Source of the DNA: Polynucleobacter sp. CS-Odin-A6
GTDB taxonomy: Bacteria > Pseudomonadota > Gammaproteobacteria > Burkholderiales > Burkholderiaceae
Direction of reading: 5' to 3'
NCBI RefSeq assembly: GCF_018882095.1
Contig: NZ_JACVPD010000001.1
Coordinates: forward strand, 124,001-188,000
DNA length: 64,000 nt
Part shown: positions 48,301 through 57,564 of the stretch, one piece after another
Numbering within the stretch: the stretch's first letter is position 1
Layout of the letters: the number at the start of each line of letters is the position of its first letter
Made by a program: the position numbers and the translations under genes
Notes under the pieces: model-generated
Databases searched by the model: none
Told to the model about the DNA's origin: nothing
What the model saw: the letters and a program-made list of their open reading frames with translations, nothing else

Positions 48301-49458
48301 TTAGCGCCTACCAAACATCATCTGGCGAGCTAAGGCTGTTTTGACTGGGGGGAGCCACTGCAGAGCCGATAAAGCCAATCCACGACCGATCACAATCGGA
48401 AATAGATTGGCGGTAAAGATTCTGGCCATGAAATCAGTAAGACCAATAGTGGCAGTCCGGTCTACTTTGCGACTGGAAGCATATTCTTGCAATGTTGCCT
48501 CAATCGCTACGGCGGTTTTTTGATCTTCTGATTTAGAAAAAAGCGCGCTGAGTTTTTCAGCTAAGAGATAAGCATCTCTTAATCCAAGGTTGAGGCCCTG
48601 TCCTGCAACGGGGTGCAAAGTCTGAGCCGCGTTGCCAATCCAAACTTCATTACCTTGAGTAATGTTTTTGCGGTAATTAAGGCCCAACTCATAGAGGCGG
48701 CGATCTTGAATTTTGAGGAATTGACCAATTCGTGACCCAAACTCCGCTTGTAAGCTTTTTAAGAAATCCGCATCACTCAGTTTTAGTCGCGTCTTTGAAG
48801 ATATTGGAGATCCGCACCAAACAAGATTCAAAATATTAGGACCATAGTGACTCGGTAAAACGGCTAAGGGACCTTCAGAGGTGAATCGCTCCCATGCTTG
48901 ATGGGGCTGCGCATTCTCAACCTCCACTAAGCCTACTAATGCAGATTGTTCATAGTCTCTACCAGTCTCCACCCAATCCTGGGTTTTAAATAAACCCCCT
49001 TCAGCATGCACAATACATTTCGCCTGAATAGAATTCATGTCTGTATTGGAGTCAATATGCCGCCAAACAAAATTCGGGCTTTGGCTTTGAATTGCTCTTA
49101 ATGCGCTTCGTAGTGTGAAGTGAATATCACGGTAACGAATAATATGACCAAGAGCCTCTTGCTTAAGCTCTTCACGCGTCATGAGCGCACGACCAAAGCG
49201 GCCTGCTTGTGAGACGTGTACGCGATGAATATCAGCGCATTCACTTGGCCAAGCATTGATCGTGTCAAGCAAGAGTTTGCTACCGTGCGACAGTGCCACA
49301 CCTCGAGTGTCTGCAGCAGTTAAGTCAGCATCATCAACTGGATTGCGATCCAATAATAGGATCTTGGCATCTGGAAATTTTTGTAGGTACCACGCAGTAC
49401 AGGCAAGGCCTACTGGCCCACCACCTTGAATCACCACATCGAAATTTTCTACTTGCAT
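48301..49458 (-). CDS. FAD-dependent ubiquinone hydroxylase, UbiH/UbiF/UbiM/Coq6 family
   Basis: A flavoprotein monooxygenase of 385 residues. It has the N-terminal dinucleotide-binding motif VVIQGGGPVGLACTAW, the class-A monooxygenase DTRGVALSHGSKLLL block (the ubiquinone-hydroxylase D-x-R-x2-A-L-x3-S) and the second FAD motif GNAAQTLHPVAGQGLNLGLRDA. It probably hydroxylates one position of the ubiquinone ring; which one (C1, C5 or C6) cannot be told from sequence alone. It lies 1 bp after pepP, as ubiH follows pepP in E. coli, favouring a UbiH-like assignment. Confidence 0.88.
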   Translation of the reverse strand: MQVENFDVVIQGGGPVGLACTAWYLQKFPDAKILLLDRNPVDDADLTAADTRGVALSHGSKLLLDTINAWPSECADIHRVHVSQAGRFGRALMTREELKQEALGHIIRYRDIHFTLRSALRAIQSQSPNFVWRHIDSNTDMNSIQAKCIVHAEGGLFKTQDWVETGRDYEQSALVGLVEVENAQPHQAWERFTSEGPLAVLPSHYGPNILNLVWCGSPISSKTRLKLSDADFLKSLQAEFGSRIGQFLKIQDRRLYELGLNYRKNITQGNEVWIGNAAQTLHPVAGQGLNLGLRDAYLLAEKLSALFSKSEDQKTAVAIEATLQEYASSRKVDRTATIGLTDFMARIFTANLFPIVIGRGLALSALQWLPPVKTALARQMMFGRR

Positions 49459-49459
49459 A

Positions 49460-50830
49460 TTAATTATTTTTCATCAACGCTTCAATTTCATCGGGCTTTA
49501 CTGGGACTCCACGAGAAATTAATTCGCATCCAGCATCATTCACTACTGCATCATCTTCAATGCGGATGCCGATATTCCAGAAGCGCTCATCTACATCATC
49601 TGCTGGCCGCACATATAAGCCTGGCTCGATAGTAAGGACCATGCCAGGCTTGAGAAGACGCCATGGCTTTTCTGAAGAATCTGTTGCTGCGCCAAGTGGT
49701 TCGCGATAAGAACCCACATCATGTACATCCATACCTAGCCAGTGCGAGGTACGGTGCATATAGAAACGACGATAGGCCCCAGTCTCAATTGCATTTTCCA
49801 GAGAACCTAATTCCGCAAGCTTGAGAAGCTTTTCGTCGAGTAATCCTTGAGTCAGTACTTTAAGTGCAGCCTCATGTGGCTGCATAAAAGTATTACCTAG
49901 CTTTGTCACAGCAATTGCAGCCTCTTGTGATGCTAGTGTGATGTCATACAAGGCACGTTGTGGGCCGGTAAATTTTCCATTCACCGGGAATGTCCGCGTG
50001 ATATCAGAGGCATAACCATCTAACTCACAGCCAGCATCGATCAGGCACAGTTCGCCACTGTGGAGTTCAGCATCGCTAGCGCGGTAGTGAAGAATGCAAG
50101 CGTTGGCACCACCAGCAACAATGCTGTTGTAAGCAACACTTTGTGCACCGCTGTAACGAAACTCGTGGAGTAATTCAGCTTCGAGATGGTATTCACGCAA
50201 TCCTGGCTTACAGGCTTGCATAGCCCGGATATGGGCTCGTGCAGAAATGGCTGCGGCACGACGCATGATGTCAATTTCGTGAGCGTCTTTAAAGAGGCGC
50301 ATTTCATGAATCAAGCTTTCAACATCATGAAACTCGGAAGGTGGATTGATGCCGGCACGTGCTTGGCTTCGCACTTGCTTCATCCAATGCCGTAAACGTC
50401 TATCGGTTTCTGCACTCTCGGCAAGGCGAAGGTAAATCGCTTCTTGGTCTGCTAATAACTCAGTCAACTTAGTATCTAGCTCATCAAGATTATGGGCGTA
50501 TTCAAGGCCCAACACTTCCGGCGCTGCTGCTGGCCCTAGGCGAATGCCATCCCAAATCTCTCGCTCAGCATCTTTGGGTCTGCAAAATAAATGGGACTCT
50601 AATTGGGGTTGTGAGTTTGATCCTGCGATTTTTAGAACTAAGGTTGAACCAGGTTCATCAAAGCCAGTAAGGTAGAAAAAATCACTGTCATGCCGATAAG
50701 GAAATTCACTATCTCGATTGCGGGCAGTTTCAGGCGCTGTAGTGATGATGGCAATGCCACCCCCCGTTTTAGAGCAGATCAGTTTTGCCAGTTCAATTCG
50801 GCGTTGTTGGTAAATATTGGATTTATTCAT
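49460..50830 (-). CDS. pepP: Xaa-Pro aminopeptidase
   Basis: Aminopeptidase P removes N-terminal residues preceding proline. The 456-residue protein (start ATG 50830) has an N-terminal AMP_N domain (YQQRRIELAKLI, NRDSEFPYRHDSDFFYLTGF) and a pita-bread metallopeptidase domain. The two-metal ligands are seen as DAGCELDGYASDITRTFP (two Asp), SHWLGMDVHDVG (His), LTIEPGLY (Glu) and GIRIEDD (Glu). A TTG three codons upstream is the alternative start. The 5' end overlaps the murU stop by 8 bp, and the UbiH-type gene follows 1 bp later. Confidence 0.96.
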   Translation of the reverse strand: MNKSNIYQQRRIELAKLICSKTGGGIAIITTAPETARNRDSEFPYRHDSDFFYLTGFDEPGSTLVLKIAGSNSQPQLESHLFCRPKDAEREIWDGIRLGPAAAPEVLGLEYAHNLDELDTKLTELLADQEAIYLRLAESAETDRRLRHWMKQVRSQARAGINPPSEFHDVESLIHEMRLFKDAHEIDIMRRAAAISARAHIRAMQACKPGLREYHLEAELLHEFRYSGAQSVAYNSIVAGGANACILHYRASDAELHSGELCLIDAGCELDGYASDITRTFPVNGKFTGPQRALYDITLASQEAAIAVTKLGNTFMQPHEAALKVLTQGLLDEKLLKLAELGSLENAIETGAYRRFYMHRTSHWLGMDVHDVGSYREPLGAATDSSEKPWRLLKPGMVLTIEPGLYVRPADDVDERFWNIGIRIEDDAVVNDAGCELISRGVPVKPDEIEALMKNN

Positions 50831-51542
50831 TAGCTGCATTGAGCTCTTGTAAGCGTTGTGGCGTACCTACATCGTGCCATGTTCCAGTATATTTTTCACC
50901 GGACACGCTATTTTCAAGCATGACCTCTTTAAGTAGGGGTGCTAGCTTGGCAGGAAGGCCGATTTCTATGTCTTTAAAAAGGTCTCGGTGGTAAAGCCCA
51001 ATTCCTGAAAAAGTCAGCTTTTCAGCGCCACTGATAGGCTTATTAGATACTTGGGAATCTTTGAGGTAAAAGTCCCCATCAGGATGTTGGATGGGATTGG
51101 TCACCATGACAAGATGGGCTAATGGCGGATGTGGCTGTTTACGCAGCTGATCTAACTTGGAAATTAGTTGCTCCACTGGGAAATTAGGGCAAAAGACATC
51201 TCCATTAATCACTAGAAAATAGTCTTCTGGATTGAGCAGGGGTAATGCCTGACGAATGCCCCCCGCAGTTTCCAAAGCATGGGCTTCCGGGGAGTAGGTG
51301 ATATTGACGCCAAATTGACTGCCGTTACCCAAAGCATCCTCAATCTTCTGGCCAAGCCATGCGTGGTTAATCACCACTGTATTCAAACCTGCCTTACACA
51401 AGCTTTCTAGATGCCAGGCTAATAGAGACTTATGGTTGATCGTGAGAAGTGGTTTAGGTAGCTCATCCGTTAAAGGACGCATGCGCTCCCCTCGACCAGC
51501 AGCAAGTAATAAACAGGGAATGCGATTACTTTGGTTCATCAT
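50823..51542 (-). CDS. murU: N-acetylmuramate alpha-1-phosphate uridylyltransferase
   Basis: MurU converts MurNAc-1-phosphate to UDP-MurNAc, the final step of the recycling route that bypasses MurA. The 239-residue nucleotidyltransferase has the pyrophosphorylase signature LLLAAGRGERMRPLTDELPKPLL and the metal-binding Asp in FLVINGDVF. The conserved block TFSGIGLYHRDLF and the C-terminal TGTWHDVGTPQRL are also present. MurU rather than another sugar nucleotidyltransferase is favoured because amgK lies directly upstream (10 bp) and anmK is in the window. Two tandem ATGs (51542, 51539) are possible starts. Confidence 0.92.
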   Translation of the reverse strand: MMNQSNRIPCLLLAAGRGERMRPLTDELPKPLLTINHKSLLAWHLESLCKAGLNTVVINHAWLGQKIEDALGNGSQFGVNITYSPEAHALETAGGIRQALPLLNPEDYFLVINGDVFCPNFPVEQLISKLDQLRKQPHPPLAHLVMVTNPIQHPDGDFYLKDSQVSNKPISGAEKLTFSGIGLYHRDLFKDIEIGLPAKLAPLLKEVMLENSVSGEKYTGTWHDVGTPQRLQELNAANE

Positions 51543-51552
51543 GAATTAAAGA

Positions 51553-52554
51553 TCATTCCTTAGTTGGACGGGTCGCTTCTAAAATGCGCGCTAAGGGCTT
51601 TAATTCAATATAGCGGTGAGCAGTAGCAATCGCATACTCGAGTACTAATGGAATATCTCTGAGATACCCCTCCTTGCCATCACGATAAAAAAGTCTCGCA
51701 AAAATACCTAAGACTTTAAGGTGGCGTTGTAAACCCATCCATTCGAAGTCACGATAAAACTGCCCAAAATCATCCGTCATTGGTAGGCCTGCCTTGCGAC
51801 CTTCTTCCCAAAACTTGATAACCCAATCAATAACTCGTTCTTCTGGCCATGCAATGTAGGCATCACGCCAAAGAGAAGCGATATCGTAAGTAATGGGTCC
51901 ATACACTGCATCTTGAAAATCAATCACTCCTGGATTATTTTTCTCAGTCACCATGAGATTGCGTGAGTGATAATCACGATGAACATAGACTTTGGCTTGG
52001 GCTAAATTATTTTGAATAATTAATTTAAACGCTTGCTGGATTTGAGAATTCTGAAGTTCCGTTAATTCGATGTGTAAATGTTTTTTTAGATACCACTCCG
52101 GAAATAAATCTAACTCACGTTGTAACAACGCTTCATCGTAGTTGGGTAACACATTAGGAGTGCTTGCCAATTGCATTTGCACTAAAGCATGGCTTGCGTC
52201 TTGATAGAGAGAATCTGCCGTCTCTTTGTTTAATGCTGCTAGGTAGGTTTCATTGCCCAGATCAGTGAGTAAAAGAAAGCCATCAGCAACATTTTTTTCT
52301 AGGATCTTAGGAGCATTTAAACCTGCATTTTCGAGCAATAAATCCACCTTGATGAAGGCATCTAGAGGCTCATATTGGGGTGGAGCATCCATGATGATCA
52401 GAGTCGGGAAATCTGGGTTTTTGGACTCTATCCGAAAATACCGCCGAAAGCTGGCATCTGCCGAGGCTGGGGTCAAAGTGGGGAGATCTAATTGCCAGCG
52501 AGGTTCGAGGCCTGTTAGCCAGTTGTTGAGGGTGTCTAAGCGAGAGTCAGTCAT
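51553..52554 (-). CDS. amgK: N-acetylmuramate/N-acetylglucosamine 1-kinase AmgK
   Basis: AmgK is an aminoglycoside-phosphotransferase-fold kinase that phosphorylates the anomeric position of MurNAc or GlcNAc. From ATG 52554 (MTDSRLDTLNNWL) it has 333 residues; a frame starting at 52596 would overlap the divergent lptD start and is less likely. Kinase motifs are SADASFRRYFRIES, the catalytic loop VHRDYHSRNLMV and metal-binding VIDFQDAVYGP. Followed by murU it forms the AmgK-MurU pair, which in Pseudomonas gives intrinsic fosfomycin tolerance. It is divergent from lptD, 33 bp apart. Confidence 0.94.
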   Translation of the reverse strand: MTDSRLDTLNNWLTGLEPRWQLDLPTLTPASADASFRRYFRIESKNPDFPTLIIMDAPPQYEPLDAFIKVDLLLENAGLNAPKILEKNVADGFLLLTDLGNETYLAALNKETADSLYQDASHALVQMQLASTPNVLPNYDEALLQRELDLFPEWYLKKHLHIELTELQNSQIQQAFKLIIQNNLAQAKVYVHRDYHSRNLMVTEKNNPGVIDFQDAVYGPITYDIASLWRDAYIAWPEERVIDWVIKFWEEGRKAGLPMTDDFGQFYRDFEWMGLQRHLKVLGIFARLFYRDGKEGYLRDIPLVLEYAIATAHRYIELKPLARILEATRPTKE

Positions 52555-52587
52555 GGTCGATTCGTATAATAAGACGGGTCTGTATCT

Positions 52588-55122
52588 ATGAGTCATTATC
52601 GCCGTTGCGCTGGCCGTTGCGCCCCTCTTTTTTTAGCTGTCACCCTGCGCATAATGCTGGGGGTCGCATTGTCACAATTTTCGCTTTTAGCATGTGCTCA
52701 AGCCCCTGCTCCTTTGCCCCAGTCGGCACGGTCCTTAAGTAACTCTGCAAACTCTATTTTGATACCCGATCGTGGTGACGTTACTGTTTTAAAGCTGGAC
52801 GATCAACTGCGGGTTGGAAAACCGATTGAGGATGGCAAAGCATTGACCTTCACTTCTAGTGATTCAATTGATGGAATTGTCGATCGGGAAATGCGCCTAA
52901 AAGGACGTGCACAAATTCGTCGGAACGGAACTGTTATCAAAGCAGATGAGATTAAATATGATCCGGATTCTGATGTGGCAAATTTATCGGGCAATACTGA
53001 GTTCTCAAAAGGAAATGTAATCTTTAAGGGACCTAAAGCACGTTTCAGAGTCGATGCGCGAGAAGGTGAAATGGAAACCCCGAATTACGAACTGCGTGAT
53101 AACCGTGCTAGGGGTAATGCCAAAAAATTAACGATTGAAACATCGGATATATTTGTATTTGATAAAGCTACTTACACCACTTGCACTCCAGAAAATCTCG
53201 ATTGGTATTTCACGAGCAGTACTCTCGAGATTGATAATGAGCAAAAAGAAATGGTGGGTACTCACGGTGTGATGCGATTCTTTGATGTGCCTATTGCATA
53301 CGTTCCTTATTTCACTGCACCCACCTCTAATCAGCGTCGTTCCGGAATATTGTCGCCAGTAGCTGGCTATAACTCCAATAATGGTATTGATGTAACTCAA
53401 CCGTATTACGTCAATATTGCGCCCAATCGCGATTTGCTATTACTACCCCGAGTGATGGGTCAGCGTGGCGTTCAGTTAGGTGCAAAATATCAATTCATAG
53501 ACAAGCAATACACGGGTAGTTTGGGCGGAGACTATCTTCCTTATGACCGCAAAATTGGAAGGGATCGCTGGCGCTATGACTGGCAGCAGAGACAAAACTT
53601 TAGTGGCGACTTATTGGGATTGGGTGGAATCCCTATTGCTGGTGCATGGACGGGTTATGCCAATATTGCGCGGGTTTCCGATAATTTGTACCCCACAGAC
53701 TTCTCGCAAAGTATTGCGGGCGCAGTAACCAGTCAGTTCCGGCAAGAGGTTGGTACGACTAAAAACTTGACGGGTAGCTTGAGTAATTGGACTGTGGGTG
53801 CGAGGGCAACGACCTTCCAGACCTTGCAGCCAGATCCAACGGTAACGGTGCAGTCCCCATACAATATTTTGCCGAACATTACAGCTACTTATAACAATCG
53901 TTTAACGCCAGCAGTTGCTGATACCAGCGGAAAATACATTACCTTACCAACAGGCCCTGCAACGACTTTTTCAACCGATTTCACGCGCTTTTCTTACAAC
54001 ATTGGCGGTAACTTGGCAGCAACTGCTCCGGGTGCTTACAGCCAAGCTGATCGAACAGTCATTAAAGGTGGCATGGCCCTCCCCCAAATTACGCCTGGCT
54101 ACTACATCACCCCAAAGATGAGTTTTCAGTCAAACACCTATAACGTAACGCCCTACAACCCTGTCGGTGCGCCAGCTGTACAGGGCTTTACTATCCCTAC
54201 ATTTAGCTTGGATTCAGGGCTAGCGTTTGAAAGAGATGCGGCTGAGCTGAAAGGTTTTTTTGGTCGCGATATGCTACTCACTATGGAGCCAAGAGCTTTT
54301 TACGTTTACACACCATTTCAGAGTCAAGCTCAAACCCCTTTGTTTGATACCGCGGATGCCGGTTTCGGTGTTTCCCAGATATTTAGTGAAAATACTTTTG
54401 TGGGTAATGACCGTATCGCAGATAACAATAAGCTTACTGGTGGTTTAACTAGCCGCATGATTGAGGCGAGTACTGGTGCAGAAAGGGCTAACGTCACTCT
54501 CGCTCAGCGACAGGCCTTCGCAGGACAGAAGGTAGGTCTAAATGGCACTATCGCCAACCCAACAACTTATTCTGATACCTTAGGCTCTGCTTCAGTACGC
54601 CTGCTGGGTAACTTTAGTACAGACGTATTTGGCCAGTACAACACCCAGCTGAATCGTTTAGTGCAGACAACCGTAGGCGGAAGTTGGCGCCCTACGCCTG
54701 GAAGAAGTTTGAACTTTGGCTATAGAAATGTGTGGAGCCCACCAACACAAGCATCCGTTCAAAATAATCAGCCTTTTGTCCCTTCAGCAACCACTACAGA
54801 TCAATACAATATTTCAGGACAATGGCCTTTAACCCGTGAAGTATCTGTTTTAGCTCGCTGGGGTTATGACGCTTTAACAACTAAAACGCTCAATACGCTT
54901 GTAGCCCTTGAGTGGACGCGGGATTGTTGGACTTTGCGGGGAGCCTATTCTCAGATGCTCAATACCTCACAAATAACGACCACCCAAGTGTTGTTCCAAT
55001 TAGAATTTAGGGGTTTTGGTAGCGCTGGAAGTAATCCAGTTGATATCATGAAGCTGAATGTTCCTGGATATATGCCTACTTCTAAGCCCATACCACCTTC
55101 AATATATGAGAACTATCAATGA
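52588..55122 (+). CDS. lptD: LPS-assembly protein LptD
   Basis: LptD is the outer-membrane barrel that, with LptE, inserts LPS into the outer leaflet. The 844-residue protein has a signal peptide (about 1-38), a periplasmic OstA/LptA-like domain (about 90-230; DGIVDREMRLKGRAQIRRNG) and a large C-terminal barrel. Mature cysteines seen are Cys199 (TTCTPENLDW) and Cys780 (RDCWTLRG). They could form one disulfide, whereas E. coli has four cysteines and two disulfides. It heads lptD-surA-pdxA-rsmA. Its TGA overlaps the surA ATG. Confidence 0.96.
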   Translation: MSHYRRCAGRCAPLFLAVTLRIMLGVALSQFSLLACAQAPAPLPQSARSLSNSANSILIPDRGDVTVLKLDDQLRVGKPIEDGKALTFTSSDSIDGIVDREMRLKGRAQIRRNGTVIKADEIKYDPDSDVANLSGNTEFSKGNVIFKGPKARFRVDAREGEMETPNYELRDNRARGNAKKLTIETSDIFVFDKATYTTCTPENLDWYFTSSTLEIDNEQKEMVGTHGVMRFFDVPIAYVPYFTAPTSNQRRSGILSPVAGYNSNNGIDVTQPYYVNIAPNRDLLLLPRVMGQRGVQLGAKYQFIDKQYTGSLGGDYLPYDRKIGRDRWRYDWQQRQNFSGDLLGLGGIPIAGAWTGYANIARVSDNLYPTDFSQSIAGAVTSQFRQEVGTTKNLTGSLSNWTVGARATTFQTLQPDPTVTVQSPYNILPNITATYNNRLTPAVADTSGKYITLPTGPATTFSTDFTRFSYNIGGNLAATAPGAYSQADRTVIKGGMALPQITPGYYITPKMSFQSNTYNVTPYNPVGAPAVQGFTIPTFSLDSGLAFERDAAELKGFFGRDMLLTMEPRAFYVYTPFQSQAQTPLFDTADAGFGVSQIFSENTFVGNDRIADNNKLTGGLTSRMIEASTGAERANVTLAQRQAFAGQKVGLNGTIANPTTYSDTLGSASVRLLGNFSTDVFGQYNTQLNRLVQTTVGGSWRPTPGRSLNFGYRNVWSPPTQASVQNNQPFVPSATTTDQYNISGQWPLTREVSVLARWGYDALTTKTLNTLVALEWTRDCWTLRGAYSQMLNTSQITTTQVLFQLEFRGFGSAGSNPVDIMKLNVPGYMPTSKPIPPSIYENYQ

Positions 55123-56570
55123 TGCGTAGGAATCGATTGAACCAAGTGCTTGTAGCCGTAATATTGGCAAGCACTGCTTTATTTCCCCAGTTCGCCTTTG
55201 CACAAGATAGTTCGAAGACTTCGGCAGACAGCAAAATTCGTAATATTGACGGTGTCGCGGCTGTGGTAAACACGGGTTACGTCACGCGTAAGGAAATTGA
55301 CGACCGTATTGCTGCGCTTCAAAAGCAGGGAGGCAAACTGCCTGATGCCGCTACTTTGCGTAAGACTATTCTTGAGCGTCTCATTATCGAAAAGATTCAG
55401 CTACAAAACGCGGATCAAGAGGGTGTTCTAGTAAGCAATAAAGAGCTCGACAAAATTATTGCTGATATTGCGGCTAAAAATAAATTAACGATCGCTGAAT
55501 TAAAGGTCAAGATAACTGCCACTGGCACCACCTATGATCGCTATCGTCAATTATTGAAAGATGATGTGATTATCAGCCGCTATCGTGAGCGCGAAGTAGA
55601 GGGCAAGATTAAAATTTCTGATGCGGAAATTGATAACTTTATTACTGATCGAAATCGTGAGATCGCTGGCGGAGGCAAAGTAGCGCGCTCAACTCCTGCC
55701 GCTAAAGGTGAACTAGAGGAGATCGATGTCGCACAGATTTTTATTCCTGCTGATGCAAATGCAGGTGCCGGTGCTCAGGCTGAGGTAAAGAAAAAAGCGG
55801 AATCACTCTTGCGTGAGGCACGCGGCGACGTGGATTTCTTGCAACTAGGCGCAATGGCTGCAAAAGAGAATCCGAAGATTAAGTTTCAAGATCTGGGATA
55901 TCGCACCCCAGACCGCCTGCCGCAACTATTTTACGAAGCAGTTAGAAACACTGGTAGCAATCAGGTCGCCAACACAGTCGTGAAAAGTCCTGCTGGCTAT
56001 CACATTCTTAAGGTTCTAGATCGTCGTGCACTAGTTGCAGGAGCATCTGAGGCTCAACAGGCTGCCCCACAGGAAAGCGCTTCCTCAGTGCCACAAAATA
56101 TTATGGTGACACAGACGCTATCCCGCCATATTTTGTTGCGTAGTCGCGAGGGATTAACTGATCAGGATGCGGAAAGACGTTTGGCAGGTTACCGCGATCA
56201 GGTTCGTGCAAAGACTGCGGATTTTGGTGAGTTAGCTAAAAAATATTCTGAAGATGGATCTGCCGCAAATGGTGGAAATTTAGGCTGGATGGGTCCTGGT
56301 GATCTGGTTCCAGAATTTGACCAGGCAATGAATCGCTTGCAAATTGGTGATGTTAGCAACCCAGTAAAGACAGAGTTTGGTTGGCACTTAATTCAAGTGC
56401 TCGAGCGGCGTGATGCTCAGTTAACCGTAGAGAAGCAGCGTCAATTTGCTCGTGCAGCTATTCGGGAGCGAAAGTTTGAACAGGCTTATCAAGATTGGTT
56501 GCGCGAATTACGCGATACTGCCACGGTGAAGATCATTAATGCAGATGATCCAGCAGCCAGCCCCCGTTAA
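55119..56570 (+). CDS. surA: Periplasmic chaperone and peptidyl-prolyl isomerase SurA
   Basis: SurA escorts unfolded outer-membrane proteins, LptD among them, to the Bam complex. The 483-residue protein has a signal peptide (about 1-29, ending AFA), a SurA N-terminal helical domain (about 40-180) and two parvulin domains. The first, at about 205-312, is degenerate; the second, at about 335-435, is well conserved (LSRHILLRSREGLT, GGNLGWMGPGDLVPEFD, FGWHLIQVLERR). A C-terminal helix follows. The start overlaps the lptD stop (ATGA); ATG 55122 is also possible. It overlaps pdxA by 32 bp. Confidence 0.96.
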   Translation: MMRRNRLNQVLVAVILASTALFPQFAFAQDSSKTSADSKIRNIDGVAAVVNTGYVTRKEIDDRIAALQKQGGKLPDAATLRKTILERLIIEKIQLQNADQEGVLVSNKELDKIIADIAAKNKLTIAELKVKITATGTTYDRYRQLLKDDVIISRYREREVEGKIKISDAEIDNFITDRNREIAGGGKVARSTPAAKGELEEIDVAQIFIPADANAGAGAQAEVKKKAESLLREARGDVDFLQLGAMAAKENPKIKFQDLGYRTPDRLPQLFYEAVRNTGSNQVANTVVKSPAGYHILKVLDRRALVAGASEAQQAAPQESASSVPQNIMVTQTLSRHILLRSREGLTDQDAERRLAGYRDQVRAKTADFGELAKKYSEDGSAANGGNLGWMGPGDLVPEFDQAMNRLQIGDVSNPVKTEFGWHLIQVLERRDAQLTVEKQRQFARAAIRERKFEQAYQDWLRELRDTATVKIINADDPAASPR

Positions 56571-57564
56571 TCTTGCCATTAGCTCTGGTGAGCCCGCAGG
56601 AATTGGTCCAGAGATAGCTATCTCAGCTGCACTTGCCTTCTTGCAAGAGCAGCCAGTAGCGACCATTACCTTGCTGGGTGACTCCAGTCTATTTCCAATA
56701 GCTTCATTGCCGGGGGAGCTAGCAACCCGCTTGAGGGTCGAGTCCGTTCCAGTAGCCTTACCAGTAAAGCCCGGGCAGTTAAATCCCGCCAACGCTCAAT
56801 ATGTTCTGAATCTCCTCGATGCTGCAGTAAAGGGATGTCTTGATGGTCGATTTGATGCCATGGTGACTGCGCCTATTCAAAAGAGTGTGATTAATGAGGG
56901 ATTTACTAAAGGCGAGACCCTTTTTACTGGACATACAGAATATCTCGCCAAACGATGTAATCAAGATCACGTCGTCATGATGTTGTGCGCAACCTTGCCA
57001 CCAGGCTTTTTAGATCTTCACAGCAGTCGTGAGCTGAGAGTGGCCCTAGTCACAACCCATCTGCCGTTGAGAGCGGTGCCTGATGCGCTCGATCAGAAGC
57101 ATATTCTGGAAACGATACAAATCGTTGAGCATGATTTACGTACCAAATTTGGGCTTACTAAGCCTGTGATTCGGGTTGCGGGTGTTAATCCTCATGCGGG
57201 TGAATCCGGTTATCTGGGGCACGAAGAAATTGATGTGATTGCACCAGCCATCCAAGCAGCAAAAGACTTAGGTATTCAGGTAAGCGGGCCTTATCCAGGT
57301 GACACCATGTTTGATGCTGGCTGCCTAGAGAAAGTAGATGCATTCATTGCGATGTATCACGATCAAGGTTTGGCACCATTCAAATTTGTGAGTTTTGGTA
57401 GTGGTGTTAATGTTACTTTAGGCCTGCCCATTATTCGTACTTCGGTGGATCATGGCACTGCGTTAGATATTGCCGGTAAAGGCATTGCTGATTCTGGTAG
57501 CATGCTCGAAGCCTTAAGGCTGGCTTATCGCTTGGCGGTCAATTCCCGAAATGTCCGTACATGA
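56539..57564 (+). CDS. pdxA: 4-hydroxythreonine-4-phosphate dehydrogenase
   Basis: PdxA oxidises 4-phosphohydroxy-threonine in pyridoxal phosphate synthesis. The 341-residue protein has the N-terminal LAISSGEPAGIGPEIAI, metal-binding histidines in FTGHTEYLAKR, HDQGLAPFK and RTSVDHGTALDIAGKG, and VAGVNPHAGESGYLG. The start at ATG 56539 lies inside the surA end; ATG 56545 is an alternative. Its TGA overlaps the rsmA ATG (ATGA), so all four genes of the lptD operon are translationally linked. Confidence 0.97.
   Translation: MQMIQQPAPVNLAISSGEPAGIGPEIAISAALAFLQEQPVATITLLGDSSLFPIASLPGELATRLRVESVPVALPVKPGQLNPANAQYVLNLLDAAVKGCLDGRFDAMVTAPIQKSVINEGFTKGETLFTGHTEYLAKRCNQDHVVMMLCATLPPGFLDLHSSRELRVALVTTHLPLRAVPDALDQKHILETIQIVEHDLRTKFGLTKPVIRVAGVNPHAGESGYLGHEEIDVIAPAIQAAKDLGIQVSGPYPGDTMFDAGCLEKVDAFIAMYHDQGLAPFKFVSFGSGVNVTLGLPIIRTSVDHGTALDIAGKGIADSGSMLEALRLAYRLAVNSRNVRT

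Noticed and set aside
48150..48314. 55-codon N-terminal extension of dusB
   Set aside because: It is unlike the DusB family and covers the palindrome; ATG 48149 gives the conserved N-terminus.
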